From an uncultured Clostridia bacterium (lineage in GTDB: Bacteria > Bacillota > Clostridia > Oscillospirales > CAG-272), in contig CALWJV010000017.1 of assembly GCA_944381115.1 (NCBI GenBank), positions 1 to 56,849 of the forward strand: 56,849 nucleotides of DNA. The letters are read 5' to 3'. A program made the position numbers and the translations under genes. This document shows positions 7,927 to 16,211 of the stretch, in pieces; position 1 is the stretch's first letter; each line of letters starts with the position of its first letter. A model generated the notes under the pieces. That model saw nothing but the letters and a program-made list of their open reading frames with translations, was not told where the DNA came from and did not search any database.

Positions 7927-8457
7927 ATGAGTGATTTCAGCGACGCTATTCAGGAAATCAAGTGGTACGTAGTACACACATATTCCGGGTACGAAAACAA
8001 AGTAAAGAACAGTCTGGAGAAAATTATCGAAAACCGAGGACTTCAGGACGAAATAATTGATATCAGAATACCGGTACAAATGGTAAAAGAAGGGGAAAAA
8101 GAAGTCGAAGTGAAACTTTTTCCCAGTTATGTAATGGTAAGAATGCTGATGAACGACGCCAACTGGCATGTTGTAAGAAACATTACGGGAGTAACGGGAT
8201 TTGTCGGTCCCGGCTCAAAACCCGTACCGCTTTCCGATGAAGAAGTAGCCAAAATGGGAATTGAAATCGAAGCAGTTTCGCTTGATTACGAAATAGGAGA
8301 CGAAGTTAAAATCATTGAAGGGCCGCTTCAAAACTATTCCGGAACGGTACAGTCAATATCCGAAGATAAAAAGACGGTTACTGTACTTGCATCAATGTTC
8401 GGAAGAGTTACACCTGTTGATCTTAAATCAAATCAGGTAAAAAAAGTAGAGCAGTAA
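7927..8457 (+). CDS. nusG: Transcription termination/antitermination factor NusG
   Basis: NusG binds the clamp of RNA polymerase and modulates pausing, Rho-dependent termination and coupling to translation. The protein has 176 residues. The N-terminal NGN domain begins KWYVVHTYSGYENKVKNSLE and includes FPSYVMVRM and TGFVGPGSKPVPL. The C-terminal KOW domain (about residues 120-176) contains GDEVKIIEGPLQNYSGTV. Start ATG after GATAAGGAGACTTGCA. Standard position between secE and rplK. Confidence 0.96.
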   Translation: MSDFSDAIQEIKWYVVHTYSGYENKVKNSLEKIIENRGLQDEIIDIRIPVQMVKEGEKEVEVKLFPSYVMVRMLMNDANWHVVRNITGVTGFVGPGSKPVPLSDEEVAKMGIEIEAVSLDYEIGDEVKIIEGPLQNYSGTVQSISEDKKTVTVLASMFGRVTPVDLKSNQVKKVEQ

Positions 8458-8488
8458 GTTTCGCAGAGTACTTAAAACTGCAAAAAAA

Positions 8489-8529
8489 GTGGGAGGAAGA
8501 CAAAAGTCTTCCGAATCAAAAACAACCAC
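8489..8529 (+). promoter_or_regulatory. Putative L1-binding leader structure before rplK
   Basis: GTGG (8489-8492) can pair with CCAC (8526-8529), enclosing a hairpin GGAAGAC-AAAA-GTCTTCC (8495-8512) with an asymmetric A-rich internal loop. This arrangement resembles the mRNA site bound by ribosomal protein L1 for feedback control of rplK-rplA. It sits just before the rplK Shine-Dalgarno sequence. Inferred from position and shape. Confidence 0.55.
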
Positions 8530-8547
8530 ATTAGGAGGAATTAAAAT

Positions 8548-8973
8548 ATGGCAAAGAAAATTACCGGGTATATTAAACTTCAGATACCCGCAGGTAAAGC
8601 AACACCTCAACCCCCGATCGGTCCAGCGCTCGGACAGCACGGTGTTTCAATACCCAATTTTACAAAGGAATTCAACGAAAGAACAAAGGCTCAAATGGGT
8701 CTTATTATTCCTGTAGTTATAACAGTTTATGCAGACCGTTCTTTTACATTTATTACAAAAACACCCCCGGCTCCCGTTCTTATTAAGAAGGCAGTAGGAA
8801 TTGAAACCGCTTCCGCGACCCCGAACAAAACCAAGGTAGCAAAACTTACCAAGGATCAGGTCCGTCAGATTGCCGAAACAAAAATGCCAGACCTTAATGC
8901 GGCATCTATAGAGGCAGCTATGAGCATGGTAGCAGGCACTGCCCGTTCCATGGGAATAACTGTTGAAGAGTGA
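8548..8973 (+). CDS. rplK: 50S ribosomal protein L11
   Basis: Part of the GTPase-associated centre of the large subunit, and needed for RelA-type stringent signalling. The protein has 141 residues. Conserved features are [24 protein letters not shown] in the flexible N-terminal domain and [18 protein letters not shown] with [11 protein letters not shown] in the rRNA-binding C-terminal domain. Start ATG after TTAGGAGGAATTAAAAT. It follows nusG with a 90-nt structured spacer and precedes rplA by 16 nt. Confidence 0.97.
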   Translation: MAKKITGYIKLQIPAGKATPQPPIGPALGQHGVSIPNFTKEFNERTKAQMGLIIPVVITVYADRSFTFITKTPPAPVLIKKAVGIETASATPNKTKVAKLTKDQVRQIAETKMPDLNAASIEAAMSMVAGTARSMGITVEE

Positions 8974-8989
8974 ACGGAGGTAGATAAAA

Positions 8990-9685
8990 ATGGCTAATAA
9001 GAAATACAAAGAAAGTTTAGCCCTTATTGAAAAGGGAAAATTATATGACTCAACAGAGGCTATTGACCTCGTTTGCAAGACAGCAAAAGCAAAATTTGAT
9101 GAAACGATTGAACTTCATATACGTCTTGGTGTAGACTCCCGTCACGCTGATCAACAGGTCAGAGGCGCAGTAGTACTTCCCAACGGTACAGGAAAAAAAG
9201 TCCGTACACTTGTTTTCTGTAAAGAAAACCTTTACGCTGCTGCAAAAGAAGCAGGTGCTGACTATGTAGGCGGTGCAGATTACGTTGAGAAAATTACAAA
9301 GGAAAACTGGTTCGAATTTGATGTTGTTATAGCAACCCCTGATATGATGGGTGTAATCGGTCGTCTCGGTAAAGTGCTGGGTCCGAAGGGACTTATGCCT
9401 AACCCGAAGGCAGGTACTGTTACCATGGATGTTGCCCGTGCAGTAAATGAAGCCAAGGCAGGTAAAATAGAGTATCGTCTTGACAAAACAAATATTATTC
9501 ATTGTCCTATCGGAAAAGCATCATTCGGAGCAGAGAAACTCGGTGAGAACTTCAATACTCTTATGGGTGCTGTTATCAAAGCAAAACCTGCTGCAGCAAA
9601 AGGTCAGTACATTAAGAGTTGTGTAATTGCATCTACCATGGGTCCAGGTATTAAAATCAATTCTGCAAAACTTGGTGTCTGGTAA
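8990..9685 (+). CDS. rplA: 50S ribosomal protein L1
   Basis: Forms the mobile L1 stalk that moves deacylated tRNA at the E site, and acts as translational repressor of its own operon in many bacteria. The protein has 231 residues. Signature segments include [47 protein letters not shown] and [11 protein letters not shown]. Start ATG after ACGGAGGTAGATAAA. It is the last gene of this operon: an intrinsic terminator follows and rplJ-rplL are not next to it. Confidence 0.97.
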   Translation: MANKKYKESLALIEKGKLYDSTEAIDLVCKTAKAKFDETIELHIRLGVDSRHADQQVRGAVVLPNGTGKKVRTLVFCKENLYAAAKEAGADYVGGADYVEKITKENWFEFDVVIATPDMMGVIGRLGKVLGPKGLMPNPKAGTVTMDVARAVNEAKAGKIEYRLDKTNIIHCPIGKASFGAEKLGENFNTLMGAVIKAKPAAAKGQYIKSCVIASTMGPGIKINSAKLGVW

Positions 9686-9703
9686 AAATATATAACCTGA
9701 AAT

Positions 9704-9738
9704 AAATCGACTTGCTTTATAAGGTAAGTCGATTTTTT
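9704..9738 (+). terminator. Intrinsic terminator after rplA
   Basis: AAATCGACTT (9704-9713) pairs with AAGTCGATTT (9726-9735), followed by a T-run. It ends the ribosomal-protein operon. Confidence 0.9.
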
Positions 9739-9825
9739 TATATAATCATTATTTTTATGAGTTTATAATATTTTTTAATTATATGAGCCAATAAAATAAT
9801 ATGACAAATAATAATGTAATTTTGG

Positions 9826-9854
9826 TTGACAAACAAAATACTTTATGATATACT
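9826..9854 (+). promoter_or_regulatory. Sigma-A promoter for the tandem 572/573-aa genes
   Basis: TTGACA (9826-9831), 17-nt spacer, TATACT (9849-9854) with TGA before the -10. No catabolite-response element is evident nearby. Confidence 0.85.
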
Positions 9855-9910
9855 GATTTTGTAAATCCCATTAATACATTTTTTATTAATAAATGGAGGA
9901 AACAACAATT

Positions 9911-11632
9911 ATGGTAAACAGCGAAGAAAAAAGAGCGGCAGGTATAAAAAAGAAACTTACCGAGCGTTACGCATTTGATACAACCATAGCAGTACACCCG
10001 AAAAATCCCGGAGATATATACGGAGATCATGCAATACTTCATATCATAGAGGATGATGACCTTGATAACGCAAAAAGAATGTTAAAATATGTTGCGGACT
10101 GGTTTTTGCACCCGCATCCTAATGGCAGAGAACTAAGAGGGGAATCAGACTTTGCAGCAATAAGACTTATAGTTGCACTTTATGAAGAAAGGTGCTACGG
10201 AAAACTATCAGACGATATAAAAAATTCGCTTAAAAGTTTTTTTCTTGATAATGACTTCAGTTCATTTTACGGCTCAGAAAACCATTCAATAATGTTCCGT
10301 GTTTCAAGACTTCTGGCGTCTCAGTTTTATAAAGGTGAATATTTTAATTTTTATAAAAAAAGCGCTGAAGAAATATATAATATTGATACGAAATATGTAT
10401 CCGACTTTATAAATTTCCGTGCGGGACGCGGATGGGGAGAATTTGACTCTCTGGGCTATACATATGAGATAGTACTTATTTTGACCACGCTTTACAATTA
10501 TACGGATAATCCTGTCCTTAAAAATAAGGCAAGAATGATGATCGACATTATAATGCTCGATATGATAGCCGACTCTAAAGGGGATATATACGGAGGAGCG
10601 CACGGAAGAAGTTATCCACAGCAGATAATTGACAGAGCACACGCCGGAATGGCATATCTGTACCGCTATTATTTCACCAACACGCCTACCTCGATCTTTA
10701 CTGCCGGACTTCTTTCGGATTATTTGCCTTCTCCGATAGTTTACGAAGTTATACAAAAGAGAAAATTACCTTACGAAAACAGAGAGAGAAAGCACCTTCA
10801 TTGTTGCTCACTTTGGGCGGGTGAAAATATAAAATGGGATATTCTTGCAAAAGTCACAGGAGGTATAAGTAAATATACATATCTTTGTGATGATTACATT
10901 CTTGGAGCAATAAACAGACAAGAGGATTACCCGAAAGACGTTGGGGACAAGTGGTATGCACATCACCAGCAACATGAATGGGAATTGACATTAAACGGAA
11001 ATGAAAGGAATAAAATATTCACACATCATTTTGCAATTCCGGATTCACATTCTGTAAATAATCGTTGGACAGGTGACTGCGGATGCTGTTGCGGAAGTTT
11101 TTATGCAAACAAAAACACTGTGCTTGCAATGTATAATATAGGAAATCCAGAAAAAGAGCAAAAGATAAATGCATATGTTCCGCTTCCTATTTTTGAAAAT
11201 AAAATTCTTGAAAAAAATTATTTATTCCTTGAGTATGAAAAACTTTATATTTCGCTTTATTTAAGCGAAGGCTACAGAATAAATAAAGAGGATGAATTTA
11301 CTGACAGGGAACTTATATGTGAAGGCAGTCAACATGCCGTTGTTTTACGCGTTGAGTATAAAGAAAAGTTTGAGTCATTGGAAAGTTTTGCAAATAGTAT
11401 AAAAAACAAGCCTATTGTATACGACAAAACGGCTAAAACGCTTTCGTTTGACGGAATTGAACTAAGAACAGACGGAAACAGTGAAAACGGCGTTGAAAAT
11501 ATTTACCCATACAAAAAGACATATGATTGTCCATTTATGCAATCGGATTGGGACAGTAAGATAATTACTGTAAAAATCGGAGGTAAAACAGTCATTTACG
11601 ACTTTAATACTACCGAAGTAACAGAGAATTGA
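9911..11632 (+). CDS. Uncharacterised protein, possible (alpha/alpha)-toroid glycan-active enzyme, copy 1
   Basis: 573 residues, no signal peptide or membrane span, so probably cytoplasmic. I do not recognise a characterised family. The N-terminal two thirds are predicted helical with repeated aromatic and acidic motifs: SENHSIMFRVSRLLASQFY (about 120-140), RGWGEFDSLGYTYE (about 175), then DSKGDIYGGAHGRSYPQQ (about 230). This layout resembles (alpha/alpha)6 toroid polysaccharide lyases and unsaturated glucuronyl hydrolases. A middle part carries RKHLHCCSLW, HHQQHEWEL and RWTGDCGCCCGSF; the C-terminal part looks beta-rich. His, Trp and Cys are conserved between the two copies. Start ATG 9911 after GGAGG. 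The PTS and uxaC nearby suggest a role in sugar or uronate breakdown; this is inference only. Confidence 0.6.
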   Translation: MVNSEEKRAAGIKKKLTERYAFDTTIAVHPKNPGDIYGDHAILHIIEDDDLDNAKRMLKYVADWFLHPHPNGRELRGESDFAAIRLIVALYEERCYGKLSDDIKNSLKSFFLDNDFSSFYGSENHSIMFRVSRLLASQFYKGEYFNFYKKSAEEIYNIDTKYVSDFINFRAGRGWGEFDSLGYTYEIVLILTTLYNYTDNPVLKNKARMMIDIIMLDMIADSKGDIYGGAHGRSYPQQIIDRAHAGMAYLYRYYFTNTPTSIFTAGLLSDYLPSPIVYEVIQKRKLPYENRERKHLHCCSLWAGENIKWDILAKVTGGISKYTYLCDDYILGAINRQEDYPKDVGDKWYAHHQQHEWELTLNGNERNKIFTHHFAIPDSHSVNNRWTGDCGCCCGSFYANKNTVLAMYNIGNPEKEQKINAYVPLPIFENKILEKNYLFLEYEKLYISLYLSEGYRINKEDEFTDRELICEGSQHAVVLRVEYKEKFESLESFANSIKNKPIVYDKTAKTLSFDGIELRTDGNSENGVENIYPYKKTYDCPFMQSDWDSKIITVKIGGKTVIYDFNTTEVTEN

Positions 11633-11699
11633 CCTTAAAAATAAAACATATAAATAAAACAAACAAAATTATTGATATTTGTCAGGAGTTAAGTTAAAT

Positions 11700-13418
11700 A
11701 TGATAGATTTAACAGAACATAGAGAAAATCTCAGAAAAACACTATTGAATTTATCGTTTGATTCGACAAAATTTGAAGGAAAACATTGGCCTGGAGGTAT
11801 TTACGGTGACAATGCAATTATCCATATTATAGAGAACGATAATACAGAACAGGCTTTAAAGATGCTTAAGCATGTTGCAAATTGGTTTGAACATGAGCAC
11901 CCGACAGGCAGAAGAACCGATGAAGAACCTGATTTTGCATCGATAAAGATTTTAATGGCACTTTATGATAAAAGATGCTATGATAAACTTCCGGAAGATA
12001 TAAAAGAGGATCTAAAAAAATTTTATACAAAGAATGATTATAGGTCAATATATGCATCAGAAAATCATTCGTTTATGTTCCGTGTTTCAAGACTCCTAGC
12101 AGCACAGTTTTATAAAGGCGAGTATTTTGAAAATTACCAAAAAAGCGCGGAACAACTTTATAAAGAGGATACAGAGTACATCAATGAATTTATAGATTTT
12201 CGTGCAGCAGAAAGTTGGGGAGAATTTGATTCACTTGGGTATCTTTGTGAAGATTTTATTATATTGAACACGCTTTACAGTTATACAGATGATCCGGGAC
12301 TTAAAAACAAAGCAAAAATGATAATGGATGTAATATTTCTGGATATGATTGCCGATTCTAAAGGTGCGGTATACGGAGGCGCACACGGAAGAAGTTATAC
12401 CGGCGGTATAATTGACAGAACAAACTGTGAAGCAGCATGGCTTTATTCCTACTTTTTTGGAGGTGACTGTTATAATCCGGATATAATAGTAAGTGCGATA
12501 ACATTGTACTCTGATTACCAGCCGAGTGAAATAGTGTACGAGGTAGAAAGAAACAAAAAATTTCCGTTCGAAAATTACGAAAGAAAACACCTTCACTGTT
12601 GTGGTGCTTGGTATAATGACATAAGATATGATAAACTTGCAATGATAACGGGAAGTATAAATAAACATACCTATGTTACAGAGGATTATATACTTGGAAG
12701 TGTAAACCTTCAATCCGATTATTACCCGGGATCCGGGGATAATAAAGGATATGCCCATCATCAGCAACATGAATGGGAACTTAGTTTTACCGATAATGGA
12801 AAGGTTAAAATTTTCTCACATCATCCAGGGTCTTCCGGTGAACATAACCGTTGGACGGGAGATATAGGATGTTGTTGCGGAAGTTTTTATACAAATAAAA
12901 ATACCGCGCTTGCCATGTATAATATAATCGAAAAAAATATGCAAAAAAAAATAAATGCATATTGTCCGCTTGAATATTTTAAAAATAAAATTCTTGAAAG
13001 CAAGTATATCTTTCTTGAATACGGAAAACTATATATTTCAATATATTTAAGTGAAGGGTACAGGATCAATAAAGAGGACGGATACACTGACAGAGAACTT
13101 ATTTCAGAAGGAACACAGCATGCGGTTGTTCTGCGAGTTGAATATAAAGATAAATTTGATTCTCTTCAATCATTTGCCGACAGTATAAAAAAGATACCGG
13201 TTATATTTGATAAAGAAGCAAAAACGGTAAAATTTGACGGAATAGAGTTAAGAACAGACGGTAACAGCGAAAACGGAAAAGAAAATTTATATCCTTACAA
13301 AAAAGTTTATGATTGCTATTTTCTGCAGTCTGAGTTTGGCAGCAAGGTAATTACGGTGATAAACGGTAGTAAAAAAGTAATTTACGATTTTAATCAAAAT
13401 AAAATTATTACTGCATAA
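11700..13418 (+). CDS. Uncharacterised protein, possible (alpha/alpha)-toroid glycan-active enzyme, copy 2
   Basis: 572 residues, a tandem paralogue of the gene just upstream with strong similarity along the entire length. Shared blocks include SENHSFMFRVSRLLAAQFYK, SWGEFDSLGY, DSKGAVYGGAHGRSY, RKHLHCCGAW, HHQQHEWELSF and RWTGDIGCCCGSF. The very C-terminal part (FDGIELRTDGNSENG, then YPYKK) is nearly identical, while the N-terminal 60 residues differ most. The start is the ATG at 11700 after CAGGAG; a TTG at 11679 overlaps the ribosome binding site and is unlikely. The spacing of 67 nt without terminator suggests one transcript with copy 1. A terminator-like inverted repeat follows. Function unknown. 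Confidence 0.6.
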   Translation: MIDLTEHRENLRKTLLNLSFDSTKFEGKHWPGGIYGDNAIIHIIENDNTEQALKMLKHVANWFEHEHPTGRRTDEEPDFASIKILMALYDKRCYDKLPEDIKEDLKKFYTKNDYRSIYASENHSFMFRVSRLLAAQFYKGEYFENYQKSAEQLYKEDTEYINEFIDFRAAESWGEFDSLGYLCEDFIILNTLYSYTDDPGLKNKAKMIMDVIFLDMIADSKGAVYGGAHGRSYTGGIIDRTNCEAAWLYSYFFGGDCYNPDIIVSAITLYSDYQPSEIVYEVERNKKFPFENYERKHLHCCGAWYNDIRYDKLAMITGSINKHTYVTEDYILGSVNLQSDYYPGSGDNKGYAHHQQHEWELSFTDNGKVKIFSHHPGSSGEHNRWTGDIGCCCGSFYTNKNTALAMYNIIEKNMQKKINAYCPLEYFKNKILESKYIFLEYGKLYISIYLSEGYRINKEDGYTDRELISEGTQHAVVLRVEYKDKFDSLQSFADSIKKIPVIFDKEAKTVKFDGIELRTDGNSENGKENLYPYKKVYDCYFLQSEFGSKVITVINGSKKVIYDFNQNKIITA

Positions 13419-13447
13419 AAGCAGCGGCTTATTTTATATAAATAAAT

Positions 13448-13529
13448 TTGAATAAAACAGATAACAAGTATTTAAGACATACGGATGTATGTTTTGAAAT
13501 AAAACTTTGTTATCTGTTTTTTTATTCAA
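13448..13529. terminator. Long inverted repeat with T-run after the tandem pair
   Basis: TTGAATAAAACAGATAACAA (13448-13467) pairs with TTGTTATCTGTTTT (13507-13520) and the following TTATTCAA (13522-13529); the right arm carries seven T. A small inner hairpin ACATAC-GGAT-GTATGT lies between. Most likely the terminator of the tandem genes; the PTS operon starts just after. Confidence 0.75.
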
Positions 13530-13616
13530 TTCAAACGAATAATACTGTTAATTAAGGTAAAAAATAATTGTAAAGTAAAAATTATCTTGACAAAATTAAA
13601 AAAAACGGAGAATAAA

Positions 13617-13871
13617 ATGACATTTTCTTATATGATTACAGATGAAAACGGGATTCACGCCCGTCCTGCAGGAATGTTGGTAAAATTTGCAAAGGAAATG
13701 ACGGATAAAATTACTGTAAAAAATAAAGATAAAAGTGCAGACGCAACAAAACTTTTTGCCCTTATGGGATTGGGTGCAAAAAAAGGGGATACACTTGAAT
13801 TTACGGTAACCGGAGATAACGCAGAGGAAACTATAATAAAACTCCGCGAGTTTTGTTTAAAAACATTTTGA
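13617..13871 (+). CDS. ptsH: Phosphocarrier protein HPr
   Basis: Small cytoplasmic phosphocarrier (84 residues) that takes phosphate from Enzyme I at His14 (NGIHARPAG) and passes it to EIIA. The region that carries the regulatory Ser46 in Bacillus reads ADATKLFALMGLGAKKGD here, so a Lys (residue 45) occupies the Ser46 position. Phosphorylation by HPr kinase and CcpA-type signalling through this copy therefore seem excluded. Start ATG at 13617 after ACGGAG; a TTG at 13587 would give an odd extension. First gene of a complete PTS operon. I see no convincing promoter in 13530-13616. Confidence 0.92.
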   Translation: MTFSYMITDENGIHARPAGMLVKFAKEMTDKITVKNKDKSADATKLFALMGLGAKKGDTLEFTVTGDNAEETIIKLREFCLKTF

Positions 13872-13952
13872 ATTTTAATAAATAACATGGAAAGTTAAAA
13901 TTAAGATCGTTTTATAAAATAAAAACTTAAAAACGGAGATAAAAGATTAATA

Positions 13953-15575
13953 ATGAAGGAACTAAAATACAGAGGGATTGCAGCAAGTAACGGAGTTGCT
14001 GTCGGGAAACTGCGTTTTCTTAAAAACAGTATAGAGAAAATCCCTTCATATACCGTTTATCATATCGACAATGAAATTTTAAGGTATGAAAATGCTGAAA
14101 AAATTGCAGACAGAGAACTTGAAGATCTATATAAAAAGGCAGTTAAAAATTCAGGAGAGGAAAGCGCAGAAATATTTTCCATACACCGCATGATGCTTGA
14201 AGATCCTGATTTTCATGATCTTATAAAAAATAATATAAAAGAAAAGCAAATGAATGCTGAAAAAGCCGTAAATGAAGCGTCCAAAAATTTTATATCCATA
14301 CTTGAAAGCACAAATGATCCGTACCTTATGGCGAGAGTAACCGATATAAGAGATATATCAGAGAGGCTTGTCAAAATTCTTATGGGTAAAACAACAACAT
14401 CTGAAAGTATTTTGGAGGAATGTATTATATATACAGATGATCTTACTCCAAGTGAGATGCTGCAACTTGATAAAAGCAAAATACTTGCATTTATAACTGC
14501 GTACGGTTCTCAAAATTCTCATACAGCCATTTTAGCCCGTATGAATGGTATTCCGTGTGTTGTCGGATGTGGAACACTTCCGGATGTATTAGACGGAAAG
14601 TATATAGTCATAGATGGCAGTACAGGTGAGTATGAGACTGACCCATCTGAAGAAACACTCATATTTTATAAAAAAATAATGGAAAGCGAAAAACTAAGAA
14701 AATATCAGTTGCAGCGGCTTAAAGGACTTCCTTCCAGAACTTCAGAAGGCAAAAACATTATGCTTTATGCTAATATAGGAACCCGTCAGGACGTAAAATG
14801 CGTAATAGAGAATGATGCGGAGGGAATAGGACTTTTCAGAACAGAGTTTATTTTTATGGAAAAGACCTCGGCTCCGAGCGAAGAGGAACAATTTATAATT
14901 TATCAAGATGTTGTCAGAAAAATGGAAGGAAAGCGAGTGATAATAAGAACGCTTGATATCGGTGCAGATAAAAACGCACAGTATTTAAAACTTCCTATAG
15001 AGGAGAATCCCGCTTTGGGACTCCGCGGTATTAGGCTTTGTCTGCAAAAGCAAGAAATTTTTAAATCACAGTTGCGCGCAATACTAAGAGCGTCAGCATT
15101 TGGTAAAGTCTCAATAATGTTTCCGATGATTGCATCTGTTTTTGAAATAAAAGAAGTAAAAGAAATAATAAGAGAAATAAAAACCGAACTTATAATTAAG
15201 AAAATACCGTTTGATCCTGCAACAGAGATTGGTATAATGATAGAAACACCTGCTGCTGCAATACTGTCAGATCTTTTTGCAACTGAAGTTGATTTTTTCA
15301 GTATAGGAACAAACGATTTGGCTCAATATACATTGGCAGCAGACAGACAAAATCCATCTGTATCAAGATATTACAGACAGGATCACGAATCAGTAATGCG
15401 ACTTATTAAAATTGTTTGCGAAAATGCACATAAAGCCGGTATATGGGTAGGGATATGCGGAGAAATAGCATCAGATATTTCTGTTACAAAAAAACTTGTA
15501 TTATGCGGAGCAGATGAACTTTCCGTATCCCCACCAATGGTACTTCCGATAAGAGAAAAAATACGGAATTTGTAA
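13953..15575 (+). CDS. ptsI: PTS Enzyme I (PEP:protein phosphotransferase)
   Basis: First enzyme of the phosphotransferase system: autophosphorylates with PEP and passes phosphate to HPr. 540 residues. The N-terminal part begins YRGIAASNGVAVGK. The active histidine is His190 in GSQNSHTAILARMNGIP. The C-terminal PEP-binding barrel contains EGIGLFRTEFIFM, the arginine-bearing GLRGIRLCL, IMIETPAAAIL, FFSIGTNDLAQYT and the acid-base cysteine of ICGEIASD. Length and motifs are complete. Start ATG with GGAG about 15 nt upstream. It lies between HPr and EIIA, all in one direction. Confidence 0.95.
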   Translation: MKELKYRGIAASNGVAVGKLRFLKNSIEKIPSYTVYHIDNEILRYENAEKIADRELEDLYKKAVKNSGEESAEIFSIHRMMLEDPDFHDLIKNNIKEKQMNAEKAVNEASKNFISILESTNDPYLMARVTDIRDISERLVKILMGKTTTSESILEECIIYTDDLTPSEMLQLDKSKILAFITAYGSQNSHTAILARMNGIPCVVGCGTLPDVLDGKYIVIDGSTGEYETDPSEETLIFYKKIMESEKLRKYQLQRLKGLPSRTSEGKNIMLYANIGTRQDVKCVIENDAEGIGLFRTEFIFMEKTSAPSEEEQFIIYQDVVRKMEGKRVIIRTLDIGADKNAQYLKLPIEENPALGLRGIRLCLQKQEIFKSQLRAILRASAFGKVSIMFPMIASVFEIKEVKEIIREIKTELIIKKIPFDPATEIGIMIETPAAAILSDLFATEVDFFSIGTNDLAQYTLAADRQNPSVSRYYRQDHESVMRLIKIVCENAHKAGIWVGICGEIASDISVTKKLVLCGADELSVSPPMVLPIREKIRNL

Positions 15576-15608
15576 AATAAATATAAAAGAATATACGGAG
15601 AGTTAGTT

Positions 15609-16112
15609 ATGAATGGTTTATTTTCAGTAAGTAAAGATGAAGTAATTTGTTCGCTTTATGCCCCTGTCAACGGAACTGTAATTCCTCAAAGCGAAATTCC
15701 GGATGAAGTTTTTTCCACCGGGATGCTCGGAGAGGGAATAGGTATAATTCCGGATGACGGATATTTTGTTTCACCGGTAAAAGGTACCGTCGTTGACATA
15801 ACTCCAACACTTCATGCATACAGTCTTCTTTCCGATGACGGCGCGGAAATACTTCTTCATATCGGAATCGATACAGTTGAATTAAAAGGAAAAGGTTTTG
15901 AAAGTTTTGTAAAAACCGGACAAAAAATTGATGTTGGTACTCCTCTTGCAAAAGTAAATTTAGATATAATAAAAAAAGAAGGTTTTTCAAATGTTACTGC
16001 AATGATTATCATTAATCCGGATATATTATCACAACTTACAATTTTTGAAGGTGAATGTTCTGCATCAAAAAGTGAAATTATTAAATTTGTAATTAATAAA
16101 TCTGATTCGTAA
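15609..16112 (+). CDS. PTS EIIA component, glucose type
   Basis: Soluble EIIA of 167 residues (Crr-like). His69 in LHAYSL and His84 in LLHIGIDTVEL are the paired histidines of the glucose-family EIIA; His84 is the phosphorylated one. N-terminal LYAPVNGTVIP and VSPVKGTVVDI are the usual beta-sandwich landmarks. It receives phosphate from HPr and passes it to the EIIB domain encoded by the next gene. Ribosome binding site ACGGAG. In enteric bacteria EIIA(Glc) also regulates other transporters; there is no evidence for that here. Confidence 0.93.
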   Translation: MNGLFSVSKDEVICSLYAPVNGTVIPQSEIPDEVFSTGMLGEGIGIIPDDGYFVSPVKGTVVDITPTLHAYSLLSDDGAEILLHIGIDTVELKGKGFESFVKTGQKIDVGTPLAKVNLDIIKKEGFSNVTAMIIINPDILSQLTIFEGECSASKSEIIKFVINKSDS

Positions 16113-16211
16113 TATAAAATATAATGTATATACTAAATATATGTCAATAATTATCAATTAATAATGTATTTTATCAAAAATACTCGATATAAAAAGAAAG
16201 GAAAAAATAAA

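Noticed and set aside
11700..13418. Tandem 572/573-aa genes as an assembly artefact
   Set aside because: The two copies differ throughout and have different ribosome binding sites, so they are real diverged paralogues.
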